IMG/VR virus record: IMGVR_UViG_3300005915_001138
Location: 88,424-152,423 of that record
Length of the DNA stretch: 64,000 bases
Strand: one strand, 5' to 3'
DNA from: a virus
Shown: one piece after another, positions 17,575 through 26,955 of the stretch
Numbering within the stretch: position 1 is the stretch's first letter
Layout of the letters: the number at the start of each line of letters is the position of its first letter
Program-made: the position numbers and the translations under genes
The notes under the pieces: model-generated
Database searches by the model: none
The model's input: only the letters and a program-made list of their open reading frames with translations
Told to the model about the DNA's origin: nothing

Positions 17575-20500
17575 TCTTCTTCATCCTCTTCTAAATCTAC
17601 TCCAAGTATCTTGAAGTATGAGCTAAGTAATCTTAATGATTGTGGTCTAATATCCAGTTCATCTGATGATATCAAATTCGGATTTTGTAAAATCTCAGAT
17701 AGTAATCTATTCTTTAGTCCAGGTGAATCTGAATGTACTGTCAATAGATCTCTCAGATAATCCATCGATCCATGTGACATAAGTGCCCAGACTTCCATCT
17801 CACCTAATCGTTGTCCACCCATTTTACTTTTTCCACCAAGTGGTTGTAACGTCTTCTTACTATATGGTCCAATAGATCTAGCAGCCATCTTCTCGCTTGC
17901 TCTGTGGACCAATTTTAGAAAGTAAATGTATCCCATTGCTATTGGATTTTTAAGTTCTAATTTAGTTTCAGGATCAAATAATTTTGTTTTATATTCTGAC
18001 CCAGTAAACTTCATTATATTATCTAATTCTTTTGGGTGTATACTTTGAAATGGTGGTTGCATAATATAAAGATTGTTAATCGCTATCGCTCTACCAACAC
18101 CCTTAAAGTCTTTCTTATATTCTTTTATTATTTTATTTGTCGCCCAGGCCTTTGGAGTTTTATCTACCAGTGCCATGAACTCTTTTATCATCTTAACATC
18201 ATTTCTAATAGACTCTTTCTGAGCCCTTAAGTTCTGTCTGAAGTTATGGAATGCTTCATTCAGATGTAATTCAAATAATTGCCCAGCGTTCATTCTAGAT
18301 ATGATGCCTAGTGGATTTAATATTACCTCTAATTTTCTTCCGTCGTCTAGAACCGGCATCTTTTCGTCAGGTATGATTCGAGATATAATTCCTTTGTTTC
18401 CATGCCGGTTAGCGATCTTATCACCAATGCCTATCTTCTCTTCGTATACAGCATTGACTTTAATATATACTCCAGTTACTTTTTGTCCTTTAAACGAATA
18501 CTTACCTTTTCTACTATTACAATCTAGTCTAGACAATCCATGTAGAGTAATAAATTTTTCTATTTCATCTTCATCCATAAATGCACATAGTTTATTTATT
18601 AACTGAATAAATCTATCGCCTTGGTATGTCATAAGCTCTTGTATGAATAGATTATATTCTGATACTTTTTTATTCCATCCATTTGGATATATTTCTATAG
18701 ATGTGACCGTACAATTAGTAGGTGAATATTTCTCAAATGGATCTATGTTAATTGCCTCGAATCCATCATCACTATCTAATGTTTTTATCTTAGCATAGAC
18801 TTCACCCTGCTTTAACTTCTGCCCGATCTTTGGTATCGGGGAGTATCCGTTATCTCCTAGACTTAATAATATTTGGCCGGGGTCTATACTGAAACTCAGA
18901 TCTACAGAGTGAACAGAGACAAGCTTTTTAGATGCTGTTTCACTTAGCACTATACCATCTTCGTAGTTATAACCTTTCCATATAGCAATACCTGTCGTTA
19001 AATTTCTACCTAAAGATAGTTCCCCATCTTTTAAGAATTTAGATTGACATAATATATCACCTTTCTTAAATGTTTCCCCTTCCTTTTTCATAGGCTCAAG
19101 GAAATCTATTGTATTCTGATACAAAGTTCTATAGTATGTTTTAAATACATCCTTCTCTCCGTTATCATATAATACTACCATGAATGTAGGATCTAGATGT
19201 ACAACTTTTCCATTGTCTTTTGCGTTATATAAGAACGTGGTCTTATTCATATAAGATCCTTCGACACCAGTTCTTATTAAAGGCTTCTCTGATTTCTTAA
19301 GAAGAATCGCCTGCTTAGTTTGGTTACTTGCCATTTGTAATCTGGTCTGGTCATCGTTCTTCATGAACGGAGTAAGTGTTATCGGAAAACTAGTTACAAT
19401 TTCTCCATCAGTATCCTTAAACTTACCTAACTCATTAAGCCCTACATTTGGAACCATGTTTAGTATCACACCGCAGCCGTCTCTATCTGGAGTATCTGCT
19501 GGACATATAACTCCGAATTGGCTATCGTCTAACGTTCTCAGATGTGCGGGGACATTATCTTTTTTAAATCCACCAGGACCTGTTAACGAGCATTGAATCA
19601 TAGACGCAATTTCCCCAACAGGATTCATAGTAAAGTTAAAGTGTACGATGTCACTTATGTTGCAACCATCTTCTATTATACTTTTAGGTATTTGAAACTT
19701 GACCGTCTTATTATTCTTAAGGGTTACTAACATATCGTATATCTTTTTGACGAGTGGAAATAGAATGTACTCGGAGTATCTTATTCTCTTATGCTTGATA
19801 TTAGTATCTGATCGTTCACCCTCTTGCATAGCATTCAACAACTCTAGGATGAGTGATGATGTTTTAAAGAATGGTCTAGAGAATATGTCTACTTCATATG
19901 CTGCTCTGAATGAGAATATAACACTATTCCCTTTTTTACTTTCATCTATATTAGAAGCATAGAAATAAGAACCTAATTTATTTACTCTCTCTTCTTGTGT
20001 AGTATCTTTCCATATAGTTTTACAAGTACCTAATAGATACTCTAGTTCTGGATTGATGTCTCCTTTGAACTGACTCATGAACTCATCTATTTCTTCTTCA
20101 GTATGTATAGCAGAAACTAAATCTGCAAGTTGTATTTTCTTACCGAACACAGAAACAACTAGAGGTCGTTTCGATAGTACTATAGATACACTAAGTGTAT
20201 TTGTTTTAAGTTTTAATAGATTAGTAGTTCCTTTAGATGCTCTAAATATTATCGGGTCATCTATTAATTGGAAGATAGGTACCTTTAGATACCCACCTAT
20301 ATAAAAGAACTGACCCTCTATTAATTCTGGTAGTTGTATGATGTATGATATCTCTTTATCTCTTGGGTTCTTGACAGTTATTTTAAGAGATTTCATAATA
20401 TGTCGTTTAAGTTCTTCGGCTGATTTACTCTTAAATTTAATCCATTCGGATTTTACAAACTCCCACCCATCAACCAAATTTATCTTTTCAAATAATTCAT

Positions 20501-20582
20501 CTATTAATGATTTAATTCGATCAGGGTTCCATTCAGTTTGACGCCTGTCGAATATAGTAGCTTTCTTAAATCTTGAATCCAT
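17565..20582 (-). CDS. RNA polymerase beta subunit homologue (1005 aa)
   Basis: A single-chain beta subunit with the conserved landmarks in order: LPELIEGQFFYIGG (84-97), NPVGE (320-324), the GPGG...HLRTL...GVICPADTPDRDG region (335-369), GYNYEDGIVLSE (537-548), GIGDKIANRHGNKG (718-731) with both active-centre lysines K722 and K730, and GGQRLGEMEVWAL (922-934). It pairs with the beta-prime gene three genes upstream. At 1005 residues it is shorter than cellular beta (about 1340), losing lobe and flap material. GGAG precedes the start; it overlaps the zinc-protein gene by 17 bases. Role: phage transcription. Confidence 0.95.
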   Translation of the reverse strand: MDSRFKKATIFDRRQTEWNPDRIKSLIDELFEKINLVDGWEFVKSEWIKFKSKSAEELKRHIMKSLKITVKNPRDKEISYIIQLPELIEGQFFYIGGYLKVPIFQLIDDPIIFRASKGTTNLLKLKTNTLSVSIVLSKRPLVVSVFGKKIQLADLVSAIHTEEEIDEFMSQFKGDINPELEYLLGTCKTIWKDTTQEERVNKLGSYFYASNIDESKKGNSVIFSFRAAYEVDIFSRPFFKTSSLILELLNAMQEGERSDTNIKHKRIRYSEYILFPLVKKIYDMLVTLKNNKTVKFQIPKSIIEDGCNISDIVHFNFTMNPVGEIASMIQCSLTGPGGFKKDNVPAHLRTLDDSQFGVICPADTPDRDGCGVILNMVPNVGLNELGKFKDTDGEIVTSFPITLTPFMKNDDQTRLQMASNQTKQAILLKKSEKPLIRTGVEGSYMNKTTFLYNAKDNGKVVHLDPTFMVVLYDNGEKDVFKTYYRTLYQNTIDFLEPMKKEGETFKKGDILCQSKFLKDGELSLGRNLTTGIAIWKGYNYEDGIVLSETASKKLVSVHSVDLSFSIDPGQILLSLGDNGYSPIPKIGQKLKQGEVYAKIKTLDSDDGFEAINIDPFEKYSPTNCTVTSIEIYPNGWNKKVSEYNLFIQELMTYQGDRFIQLINKLCAFMDEDEIEKFITLHGLSRLDCNSRKGKYSFKGQKVTGVYIKVNAVYEEKIGIGDKIANRHGNKGIISRIIPDEKMPVLDDGRKLEVILNPLGIISRMNAGQLFELHLNEAFHNFRQNLRAQKESIRNDVKMIKEFMALVDKTPKAWATNKIIKEYKKDFKGVGRAIAINNLYIMQPPFQSIHPKELDNIMKFTGSEYKTKLFDPETKLELKNPIAMGYIYFLKLVHRASEKMAARSIGPYSKKTLQPLGGKSKMGGQRLGEMEVWALMSHGSMDYLRDLLTVHSDSPGLKNRLLSEILQNPNLISSDELDIRPQSLRLLSSYFKILGVDLEEDEEECQ

Positions 20583-20961
20583 TATTTTCTCCTAAAATAT
20601 TCAATTGCTTATTTGCTTCTTTCTCTGTTTTAAATATCATAGTCTCTTCTACTAAATACACATCTTGAATTGTTGAAAATTCATATAGGTATTCTTCAGG
20701 GGTTAATATTTTTATACAATCAACCCTCAGTGGACCAATTACTTTATAAGATACATTGTGCTCTTCTATTTTACAGATACCACGTCCGTCACATCTATGA
20801 CAAGGCATGTTAATCTTTACAAATTTTCCATAACTGGCCCACTGGGTTTTATTTCCTTTGCATACAGGACACTTTTTTATAGTAGATGATTTATTATACT
20901 CATCATATATAAAATATAATTTAGCATCTGCATTCCATTTAGTTGTTAGATTGATATCCAT
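20566..20961 (-). CDS. DnaJ-type zinc-finger protein
   Basis: 131 residues. Two CxxCxGx elements, CPVCKGNK (about residue 31) and CHRCDGRG (about 54), form one DnaJ cysteine-rich zinc unit; there is no J domain. The rest is a small alpha/beta segment. It lies between the beta-prime and beta genes and overlaps beta by 17 bases. Assembly help or RNA/protein binding for the polymerase is a guess from position. Confidence 0.7.
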   Translation of the reverse strand: MDINLTTKWNADAKLYFIYDEYNKSSTIKKCPVCKGNKTQWASYGKFVKINMPCHRCDGRGICKIEEHNVSYKVIGPLRVDCIKILTPEEYLYEFSTIQDVYLVEETMIFKTEKEANKQLNILGENNGFKI

Positions 20962-20967
20962 ATTGTT

Positions 20968-21183
20968 TTAACTAGTGTAAGTTTGTTCCTCTAATAGACC
21001 GTCTCTTATTTCTTCAAGTTCAGATATCATATGATTGAGTTTATCTACAGTTATATTCTTAGCTTCTAACTCAGCTCCAGTTCCAGATTCCTCATCTTTA
21101 ATTGAAATTCTTAAAATTATAGATTCTGTGAAGCTATCTGACCATTCAGCAAATGTAAATGGACATTGTATACTAGAGTTCAT
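20968..21183 (-). CDS. Hypothetical protein, 71 aa
   Basis: A beta-hairpin-like N-terminal half followed by an acidic helix (VDKLNHMISELEEIRDGLLEE). It sits between beta-prime and the zinc-finger gene. An omega-like role has been considered only because of location; no omega motif is present. Confidence 0.65.
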   Translation of the reverse strand: MNSSIQCPFTFAEWSDSFTESIILRISIKDEESGTGAELEAKNITVDKLNHMISELEEIRDGLLEEQTYTS

Positions 21184-21193
21184 TTAATCTCTC

Positions 21194-23992
21194 CTATAAT
21201 CTAAATAGACTCGTTAATGAAGTTCCTACATCTACTCTATCTTTAATCACACCATCTATTATTTTGGATTTAACATTACTGAATGCTGCACCAAGTAACC
21301 AAGAGGACTCAGAAGGAATCTTAAGTATACTTAACCACTTGTACATCATAGATCGTCTGTCTTTTTGTAAACGCCATAGTCCTTTTCTGGTCCACATCAT
21401 AGCAGATGCTACGACTTCATAGTGAACTAGATGCATAGAACCATACTGTCCAAAGATTTTATAGATCATCATCACCATATCTTCTGGCTTGTTGATGTCT
21501 CCTAGATCCTCGGGCTTATGGAATAACTTATTCGCAAGGGTTATCCCAGAGATAATATCTTCATTGTCTTGTCCATCAGCACTACTAGATGCCACACCAC
21601 TTATATGGAATGTTCTGAGTACTAACTGAGTTGCTCTTTCACATATGGATTGAGTAGCAATTATACCTATTTGTTGACTATGTAATATCTTATGAAGATT
21701 ACCGTAACATGTTTTACATATCTTTTTACTATTACATGTTATAGGTGATCTGATGTTAATTTTCTGTCCAACAATATTATCTAATTCTTTTCTAGTAATA
21801 AGAACTTTCTCTCCACTACCATTTATATAGTATCTCCATAGTAATGTTCTTGCTAGATTGAATGAAGCTCCTCTATCAGATTTACCATTCTTTATAACAT
21901 CTAAATCAATACATATAGTTTCTTCTGTACCACAGTCATCCACTTCTCCTAGTTCCATGAATACAGTGCTGTATATCATTTGTCTAGTAAGGTATCCAGT
22001 TTCACCTGTAGATAAGGCAGTATCTAGTAGACCCTTTCTAGATCCCCAAGAGCTATTAAAGAATTCTTTTGGATTTAATCCAGTCACTAAACTAGATTTT
22101 ATTACATTATCTTTTCTTATCTTATTAGAAGCATCTGCAACATACCCTCTAGATAATACAAGTTGTTTTACTTGATCCCAGGATCCTCTAGCACCACTAT
22201 TAATAAAATCTGATACAGAAAGAGACTCTAGTTTATCACTTACTTCTTTACTTCTCATCTTCGCCATGTCTTTATCGAAATCACCTTCGAAAGAAGTAGC
22301 AATATCTTCTAGATCTTCTCTATATAAATCATCAAGACTCAGAGTATATCCTTCTAGTGTAGAGAGATTGAATCCTAATGTTTTAATTTTATCAAACGAT
22401 TTGATTACTTCATTCGGAGGATAAGATAAAGATATCTTATTGAATATAGACTTTAAGTCTTTTTTATTTAGTGCTTTATTTATTATTGGGAAATCTTCTG
22501 GCAGACATTTATTAAATAGATATCTTCCTTCTGATAATTTTACTCCCTTTAATTCTCTTTCTTCTCCATCTTCTTTAGTGGCTGCAAATATTCCTAATAT
22601 TATATCTTGATTAGGAGCAGGGACTGTACTTATGTCGGTCGGAGAAACTAAGTTATGTTTGATGTGAATTTTATCTCTGACATCTTTAAAAGATTTTTTA
22701 GTTATTGGTATATATACTGCCATCGCGTCACCATCGAAGTCAGCGTTATACGGATGACACACTAATGGATGTAGCTTAATAGTATTCCCAAGGTGTACCT
22801 TAATATTGAACCCTAAAATTCCTAATCTATGTAGGGTTGGTTGTCTATTGAGAACACATAATTTACCAACGCAGAACTCAGATACTAATTTAAACAAAGA
22901 AGGATCTCTATTCTTAATGCACTCTTCTATAATAGAACACGCTTGATTATATCTTCTACACAATTTTCTATTAATCATGTAAGCAACCAACTGAGGTTTG
23001 AATATCTCAAGTATCATATAGTATGGTAATACACATTCACTGAGGGATATTTCTGGTTCAGGAGAGATGACTGCTCTACCAGAGAAGTCTATTCTTTTTC
23101 CTAGGATGTTTGATCTTATTAGTCCTGTCTTCTTTGACAGTTTCTTTAATACAAAATCATACAGTTTTATTGTAGATATCTGTACGTTCCAGAAGTTCGC
23201 ATGAAATATTTCATCGTCTGTTGACACAGTGAATGGAAGGTTCTTCATGTTATTAGATCTAATTATGATCTGAGAATATAGTGCATTTATTTCATCTGCA
23301 ACTTGACTCTTCTTATCTGTTTTAGTTAGAGGTCTAAAGTCAGGAGGGATTACTACAATGTTATCTACCTCAACCTTATCGAAATGATCATTTATAAAAT
23401 CGAATATAGGTTTGCCTTTATTCTTTTCTATTAACCATTTAATATAAGTCTTCACTCCTTCTAATCCATCCAAGAGTTCAGGTTTATTATCTTCTATTTC
23501 CTTAACTACTTCTTCTACTTTGGCTTCTTCTGATTCATCAGTATTTTCTGCTTCAAGTTCTTTTTCTTTATCCTTAGCTTCTTTTGCTTTAGAAACCCTT
23601 ACTAATTTTTTATCATTCTCTATGTAATATTTATATCTATATGATAACATATCCATAATTATTCTCTTAGCTGACATCTTACTATTTGATATCATATAAT
23701 AAAACAAAGGATTTAAAATTTTAAATGGAAGTTTTACCCTTGCGAATCGTTTCCTTCTGACTTCAGAGGATGAGATTTCGACACCACATACCTTACATAC
23801 TTCGCCAGCTCTCATTCTGCTTGCATTACAAGTAGGCTTTCTGAGTGCGCACGAGTAGCTTTTGACAGGACCAAATATCTGTTGACTAAATAGTCCTCCC
23901 TTAGCAAACTTCCCACTCTCATATATCTTATGAGAATCTATTTCTGGTAAATCTTTTACCCAATTATCTGTGTCAAGTACTTTTAACTTCAT
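21194..23992 (-). CDS. RNA polymerase beta-prime subunit homologue (932 aa)
   Basis: An unsplit beta-prime. N-terminal zinc site C48, C55, C66, C69 in a GLFSQQIFGPVKSYSC context; LNRQPTLHRLGI then YNADFDGDAMAVY (415-427) with catalytic aspartates D418, D420, D422; GARGSW (599-604); the SRKGLLDTALSTGETGYLTR bridge/trigger region (651-670); and the second zinc site C687, C753, C759, C762 (TCNSKKICKTCYG). C-terminal LVLRTFHISGVASS matches the jaw/clamp-end motif. Length 932 against about 1400 in bacteria. Most known phage enzymes of this class are split into several chains, so a single chain is notable. Upstream is an E2-like gene that overlaps its start. Confidence 0.95.
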   Translation of the reverse strand: MKLKVLDTDNWVKDLPEIDSHKIYESGKFAKGGLFSQQIFGPVKSYSCALRKPTCNASRMRAGEVCKVCGVEISSSEVRRKRFARVKLPFKILNPLFYYMISNSKMSAKRIIMDMLSYRYKYYIENDKKLVRVSKAKEAKDKEKELEAENTDESEEAKVEEVVKEIEDNKPELLDGLEGVKTYIKWLIEKNKGKPIFDFINDHFDKVEVDNIVVIPPDFRPLTKTDKKSQVADEINALYSQIIIRSNNMKNLPFTVSTDDEIFHANFWNVQISTIKLYDFVLKKLSKKTGLIRSNILGKRIDFSGRAVISPEPEISLSECVLPYYMILEIFKPQLVAYMINRKLCRRYNQACSIIEECIKNRDPSLFKLVSEFCVGKLCVLNRQPTLHRLGILGFNIKVHLGNTIKLHPLVCHPYNADFDGDAMAVYIPITKKSFKDVRDKIHIKHNLVSPTDISTVPAPNQDIILGIFAATKEDGEERELKGVKLSEGRYLFNKCLPEDFPIINKALNKKDLKSIFNKISLSYPPNEVIKSFDKIKTLGFNLSTLEGYTLSLDDLYREDLEDIATSFEGDFDKDMAKMRSKEVSDKLESLSVSDFINSGARGSWDQVKQLVLSRGYVADASNKIRKDNVIKSSLVTGLNPKEFFNSSWGSRKGLLDTALSTGETGYLTRQMIYSTVFMELGEVDDCGTEETICIDLDVIKNGKSDRGASFNLARTLLWRYYINGSGEKVLITRKELDNIVGQKINIRSPITCNSKKICKTCYGNLHKILHSQQIGIIATQSICERATQLVLRTFHISGVASSSADGQDNEDIISGITLANKLFHKPEDLGDINKPEDMVMMIYKIFGQYGSMHLVHYEVVASAMMWTRKGLWRLQKDRRSMMYKWLSILKIPSESSWLLGAAFSNVKSKIIDGVIKDRVDVGTSLTSLFRL

Positions 23993-24698
23993 TATTAATC
24001 CTCTTTATATAATTCATTATTTTTTCTGGTGCGAAATAACAACTTGATAAATTATAAATATGCAACAACTCTATAATAGATTCAACCAAATCAACATTTA
24101 ATTCCCTGAATCGTAGTTCACCAAGACAAAAACTATGGTTCTCTGCGTTAGGATGTTTCCCATCTATATCTACTGATGTTAACTCTCCATTTGGATTTGT
24201 AATAAATGATATTTTTCCAATTGGATAAACTAAATGACTAGGCAGCATGTGTATTCTACCATCTAGTACACACTTATTCGGTCTTATATACTTATGTAAC
24301 GTTATACCGTGTGAATTTATTTCCGATTCAGGATATTTTATTTTAATTTCCTTCAGACCATCTAGACTTTTATTTATATATCTATCTATTTCATACTTAG
24401 CAATCCTAAAGTATATTGGATCGGGTCTATATGCTTTCTCTATATATTCCAACATGTCTTTCAATGCTCGTACAGAAAATAGTACAAATGTTGTATCTAG
24501 ATTATCGTCTACAGCAATTATTAAATCATGTACGATTGCAACCGCATGTTTCTTTGTCAGGTGTTTAATAATCTTTTTCTTATGGATAGCCTCAGCCAAA
24601 AACATTTTCGAATTAATTGGCAGTGTGCTCAAAAGATGTTCAATCATTACAGATTCAAATTTTATCAGATTGTTTTTTATTTTTTTATTAATCTTCAT
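23973..24698 (-). CDS. E2-like (UBC-fold) protein, second copy
   Basis: 241 residues. The last 100 residues parallel the 407-aa E2-like gene at 30778: NKCVLDGRIHMLP (141-153), then KHPNAENHSFCLGELRFREL (181-200), where HPN and the Cys191 of CLG match the HPN..(C)L active-site region of ubiquitin-conjugating enzymes. The N-terminal 130 residues are helical. It overlaps the start of beta-prime by 20 bases and follows a zinc-ribbon protein. Transfer of a ubiquitin-like protein by thioester is the family role; the activity is unproven and the two copies may act with different partners. Confidence 0.5.
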   Translation of the reverse strand: MKINKKIKNNLIKFESVMIEHLLSTLPINSKMFLAEAIHKKKIIKHLTKKHAVAIVHDLIIAVDDNLDTTFVLFSVRALKDMLEYIEKAYRPDPIYFRIAKYEIDRYINKSLDGLKEIKIKYPESEINSHGITLHKYIRPNKCVLDGRIHMLPSHLVYPIGKISFITNPNGELTSVDIDGKHPNAENHSFCLGELRFRELNVDLVESIIELLHIYNLSSCYFAPEKIMNYIKRINNEVKST

Positions 24699-24713
24699 CC
24701 ATATATTATTCCT

Positions 24714-25256
24714 TTACTTATCATCCTTTGGTTTAAATTCTACTACATTATCTTCAGTGGCATCTTCAGATGTATCAGTGGTACCTTCAATAGAGGTGGC
24801 AACACCGTCAAGGGCATCAGCAATACCAGAGAGCTTATCGGCTATACCATCATCCTCGAGATCTATTCCCATAGATTTTGCGAAATGTTGTGCTTCTTCG
24901 TCCGAGATATCTTCGGGGGATCCAATCCCTTCCATGACTTTTGCCATATCTTCTTCGCTTACGCCGTCCATTATCGATCCAAATAAACTTTGTAATATAT
25001 TGTCCTGGCCCTCTGCATCATCTTCTTCATATGGGTCGTATGGTTCTCCTAATACATGTCCACATGTGCAACACGCAACTGCTGGTTCTGGAACGTGTGC
25101 TTCTTGTCCAGAGTCGTTTGCAATATGTGTGATGGGTAATTTTCTAAGTCTTATTCTTTGATCGAATGTAGTATTACCACACTTCACACACGTTTCCAAC
25201 TCAAGCTCTTCTACATTTATGTTAGCATTTCCCTTGCCGCCTATATCTAAAGCCAT
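24714..25256 (-). CDS. Zinc-ribbon protein with acidic C-terminus
   Basis: 180 residues from the ATG at 25256 (AGGA eight bases upstream; the frame is open 16 codons further). C23xxC26 and C62/63xxC65 with intervening strands form a likely zinc ribbon. The rest is acidic and low-complexity with helical segments. It sits between the E2-like copy 2 and the WWRIGGRW protein in the cluster. Could be an adaptor or substrate of the conjugation genes; nothing shows which. Confidence 0.65.
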   Translation of the reverse strand: MALDIGGKGNANINVEELELETCVKCGNTTFDQRIRLRKLPITHIANDSGQEAHVPEPAVACCTCGHVLGEPYDPYEEDDAEGQDNILQSLFGSIMDGVSEEDMAKVMEGIGSPEDISDEEAQHFAKSMGIDLEDDGIADKLSGIADALDGVATSIEGTTDTSEDATEDNVVEFKPKDDK

Positions 25257-25267
25257 TAATGTCATCC

Positions 25268-26116
25268 TTATGTTGTATGCATATCGCAAGCAATCGCAAT
25301 ACAATTTGCATTTTCTTCTAGTAACTCAATACAAAAGTCTACCCATTCTTTAACGGGTTTGACTCTATAAAAACGAAGAGAATCTTCTCTTCTATCGTGC
25401 CAATTTCCATTTGAATCTAGAATTGCAAATGGGATACAGTCAGTAGGATCGTCCCCATTTTTTAACCGTTCTAATAATTCTTGTACAGTTGATAAATTGT
25501 CTTCATATTTTTCATACTCTTCACCTTCATTCATGTTCAGAGAATTAATGCCATCGTCTTCTGAGTGTGATCCTATTATTAATCCGTTCCACCTCCCACC
25601 TATCCTCCACCAATCAAATTTTCCATTCTTATTATAATCACACTTAAGTATACCATCTCCTATACAGTGTTTACAATCAGTATCAATGCTATATCTATTA
25701 GGGTGATTCTCCCACTCTAGTTCTTTCTTTTTTTCAAATGAATATTTAAAGTCATTTCTTAAATCATTATATAAATCCATCACTTCATTATAATTAAACT
25801 TATTCCCATTATACTTAATGGGTTCTTTTTTCTTTTTACCAATAAATAATCTATGAAGTATACCAGACTCATAAAAGTCATGCATTTCTTTACTAACATT
25901 ATTTTTTAAATACACATCTAACTCTTTTTGGAAGTCGTATGATTGATTAATTTTATCCGCTGCATCTGATCCGATGCACCAACACTCTCTAAAGAATGGT
26001 ATTGATTCAAACTCAATATCAAACTTATGTATTTTATTGTTTAATAATTCCTCTACGATTACCTGTGTTGGATTATCTGGAAGTTGATCGAGTAAAACAA
26101 ATGTACAAAATAACAT
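25268..26116 (-). CDS. Hypothetical protein with WWRIGGRW motif, 282 aa
   Basis: Contains a CKHCIGDGILKC cysteine cluster followed by KFDWWRIGGRWNGLI, a motif I have seen in uncharacterised phage and bacterial proteins. Two long charged helices flank it. AAGGAGA precedes the ATG. No enzymatic role can be given. It is within the E1/E2-like cluster. Confidence 0.65.
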   Translation of the reverse strand: MLFCTFVLLDQLPDNPTQVIVEELLNNKIHKFDIEFESIPFFRECWCIGSDAADKINQSYDFQKELDVYLKNNVSKEMHDFYESGILHRLFIGKKKKEPIKYNGNKFNYNEVMDLYNDLRNDFKYSFEKKKELEWENHPNRYSIDTDCKHCIGDGILKCDYNKNGKFDWWRIGGRWNGLIIGSHSEDDGINSLNMNEGEEYEKYEDNLSTVQELLERLKNGDDPTDCIPFAILDSNGNWHDRREDSLRFYRVKPVKEWVDFCIELLEENANCIAIACDMHTT

Positions 26117-26124
26117 ATTTCTCC

Positions 26125-26385
26125 TTATGCTGAATTAACGATTGGCATTAGATATATTGTAACAAGTTCTTTGTCATGATTTATCTTACTTATTGTCGTG
26201 TATGATAGATTAGAATTATCATTTTTAATAAACTCCTCTATGCCATTTTTAATATTTAATTCTTTTGATGATCCGTCAGGATAAACTAATATATGTTTAT
26301 AATCTGTATATGTATTCGTAGATGCTATCGTTCCCATATCACATGAAAACTTTTCTCTAGGAATCACCTTAGTATTTACTGACAT
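26125..26385 (-). CDS. Small protein, possible beta-grasp candidate
   Basis: 86 residues, GGAGGAG before the ATG, overlapping the end of the 189-aa E1-like gene by 10 bases. Strand-helix-strand pattern (HILVYPDGSSKELNIK, then a helix, then ELVTIYLMP) is compatible with a small beta-grasp fold, and small ubiquitin-like genes often stand beside E1-like genes. There is no C-terminal di-glycine. This is a weak suggestion only. Confidence 0.5.
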   Translation of the reverse strand: MSVNTKVIPREKFSCDMGTIASTNTYTDYKHILVYPDGSSKELNIKNGIEEFIKNDNSNLSYTTISKINHDKELVTIYLMPIVNSA

Positions 26386-26945
26386 TTTATTATTTCTCCT
26401 CCAGTTAATAAATTTACTATATATTCTCCTTCACTATACATATCTTTAAACTCTTGATTAAATATAAATTCTGAAAATATAAATGCAAGCTTTGAAACAT
26501 AATAGTATGATCTTTTTATTACGTATCTTGTAAATATAGAAGTATCATTATCTTTTGGGTTAACAGATACGTATCCATAAGGACCATCTGCTGCTAATTT
26601 TAAATTAAAATCTGAACTTGAATTAGTACTATCTCTACAGTCAATCATAAAAGAATTCCCATCACATCCAACGTCAGGATATCTTCCTAATTTTGAAGTG
26701 ACTTTTATGGTGTCTCCAATTATATTTTTGACCTGATACTCTAAAGCAAGTATTTTTGGACTTCCAATAAACTTCAAAGCTTCCTTACCGTTCATCATAG
26801 TAAACGGTAAGTTTTTATTTTCTAGTATATCATTGTCTATCAGAGTGAGTTCCTCAACTCCTCCGAAGTCAAAGTGAAAGAGAGCAATAGTAGTGGCTAA
26901 GGTACTTCCTAGATTGCCACATCCAACTATTGTTATTCTCTCCAA
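26376..26945 (-). CDS. ThiF/E1-like Rossmann protein, short second copy
   Basis: 189 residues from a TTG start with AGGAGG six bases upstream. GCGNLGS (residues 8-14) and LIDNDILENKNL (about 35-46) match the adenylation-domain fold, and MIDCRDS matches the later Asp-containing strand; SPKILALE supplies the Lys. The SNLxR arginine of active E1/ThiF proteins is replaced (NLPF), and no clear catalytic Cys is found, so it may bind a partner rather than adenylate. It lies just after GAT-QueC. Confidence 0.7.
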   Translation of the reverse strand: MERITIVGCGNLGSTLATTIALFHFDFGGVEELTLIDNDILENKNLPFTMMNGKEALKFIGSPKILALEYQVKNIIGDTIKVTSKLGRYPDVGCDGNSFMIDCRDSTNSSSDFNLKLAADGPYGYVSVNPKDNDTSIFTRYVIKRSYYYVSKLAFIFSEFIFNQEFKDMYSEGEYIVNLLTGGEIIKCQ

Positions 26946-26955
26946 AATTATCCTC

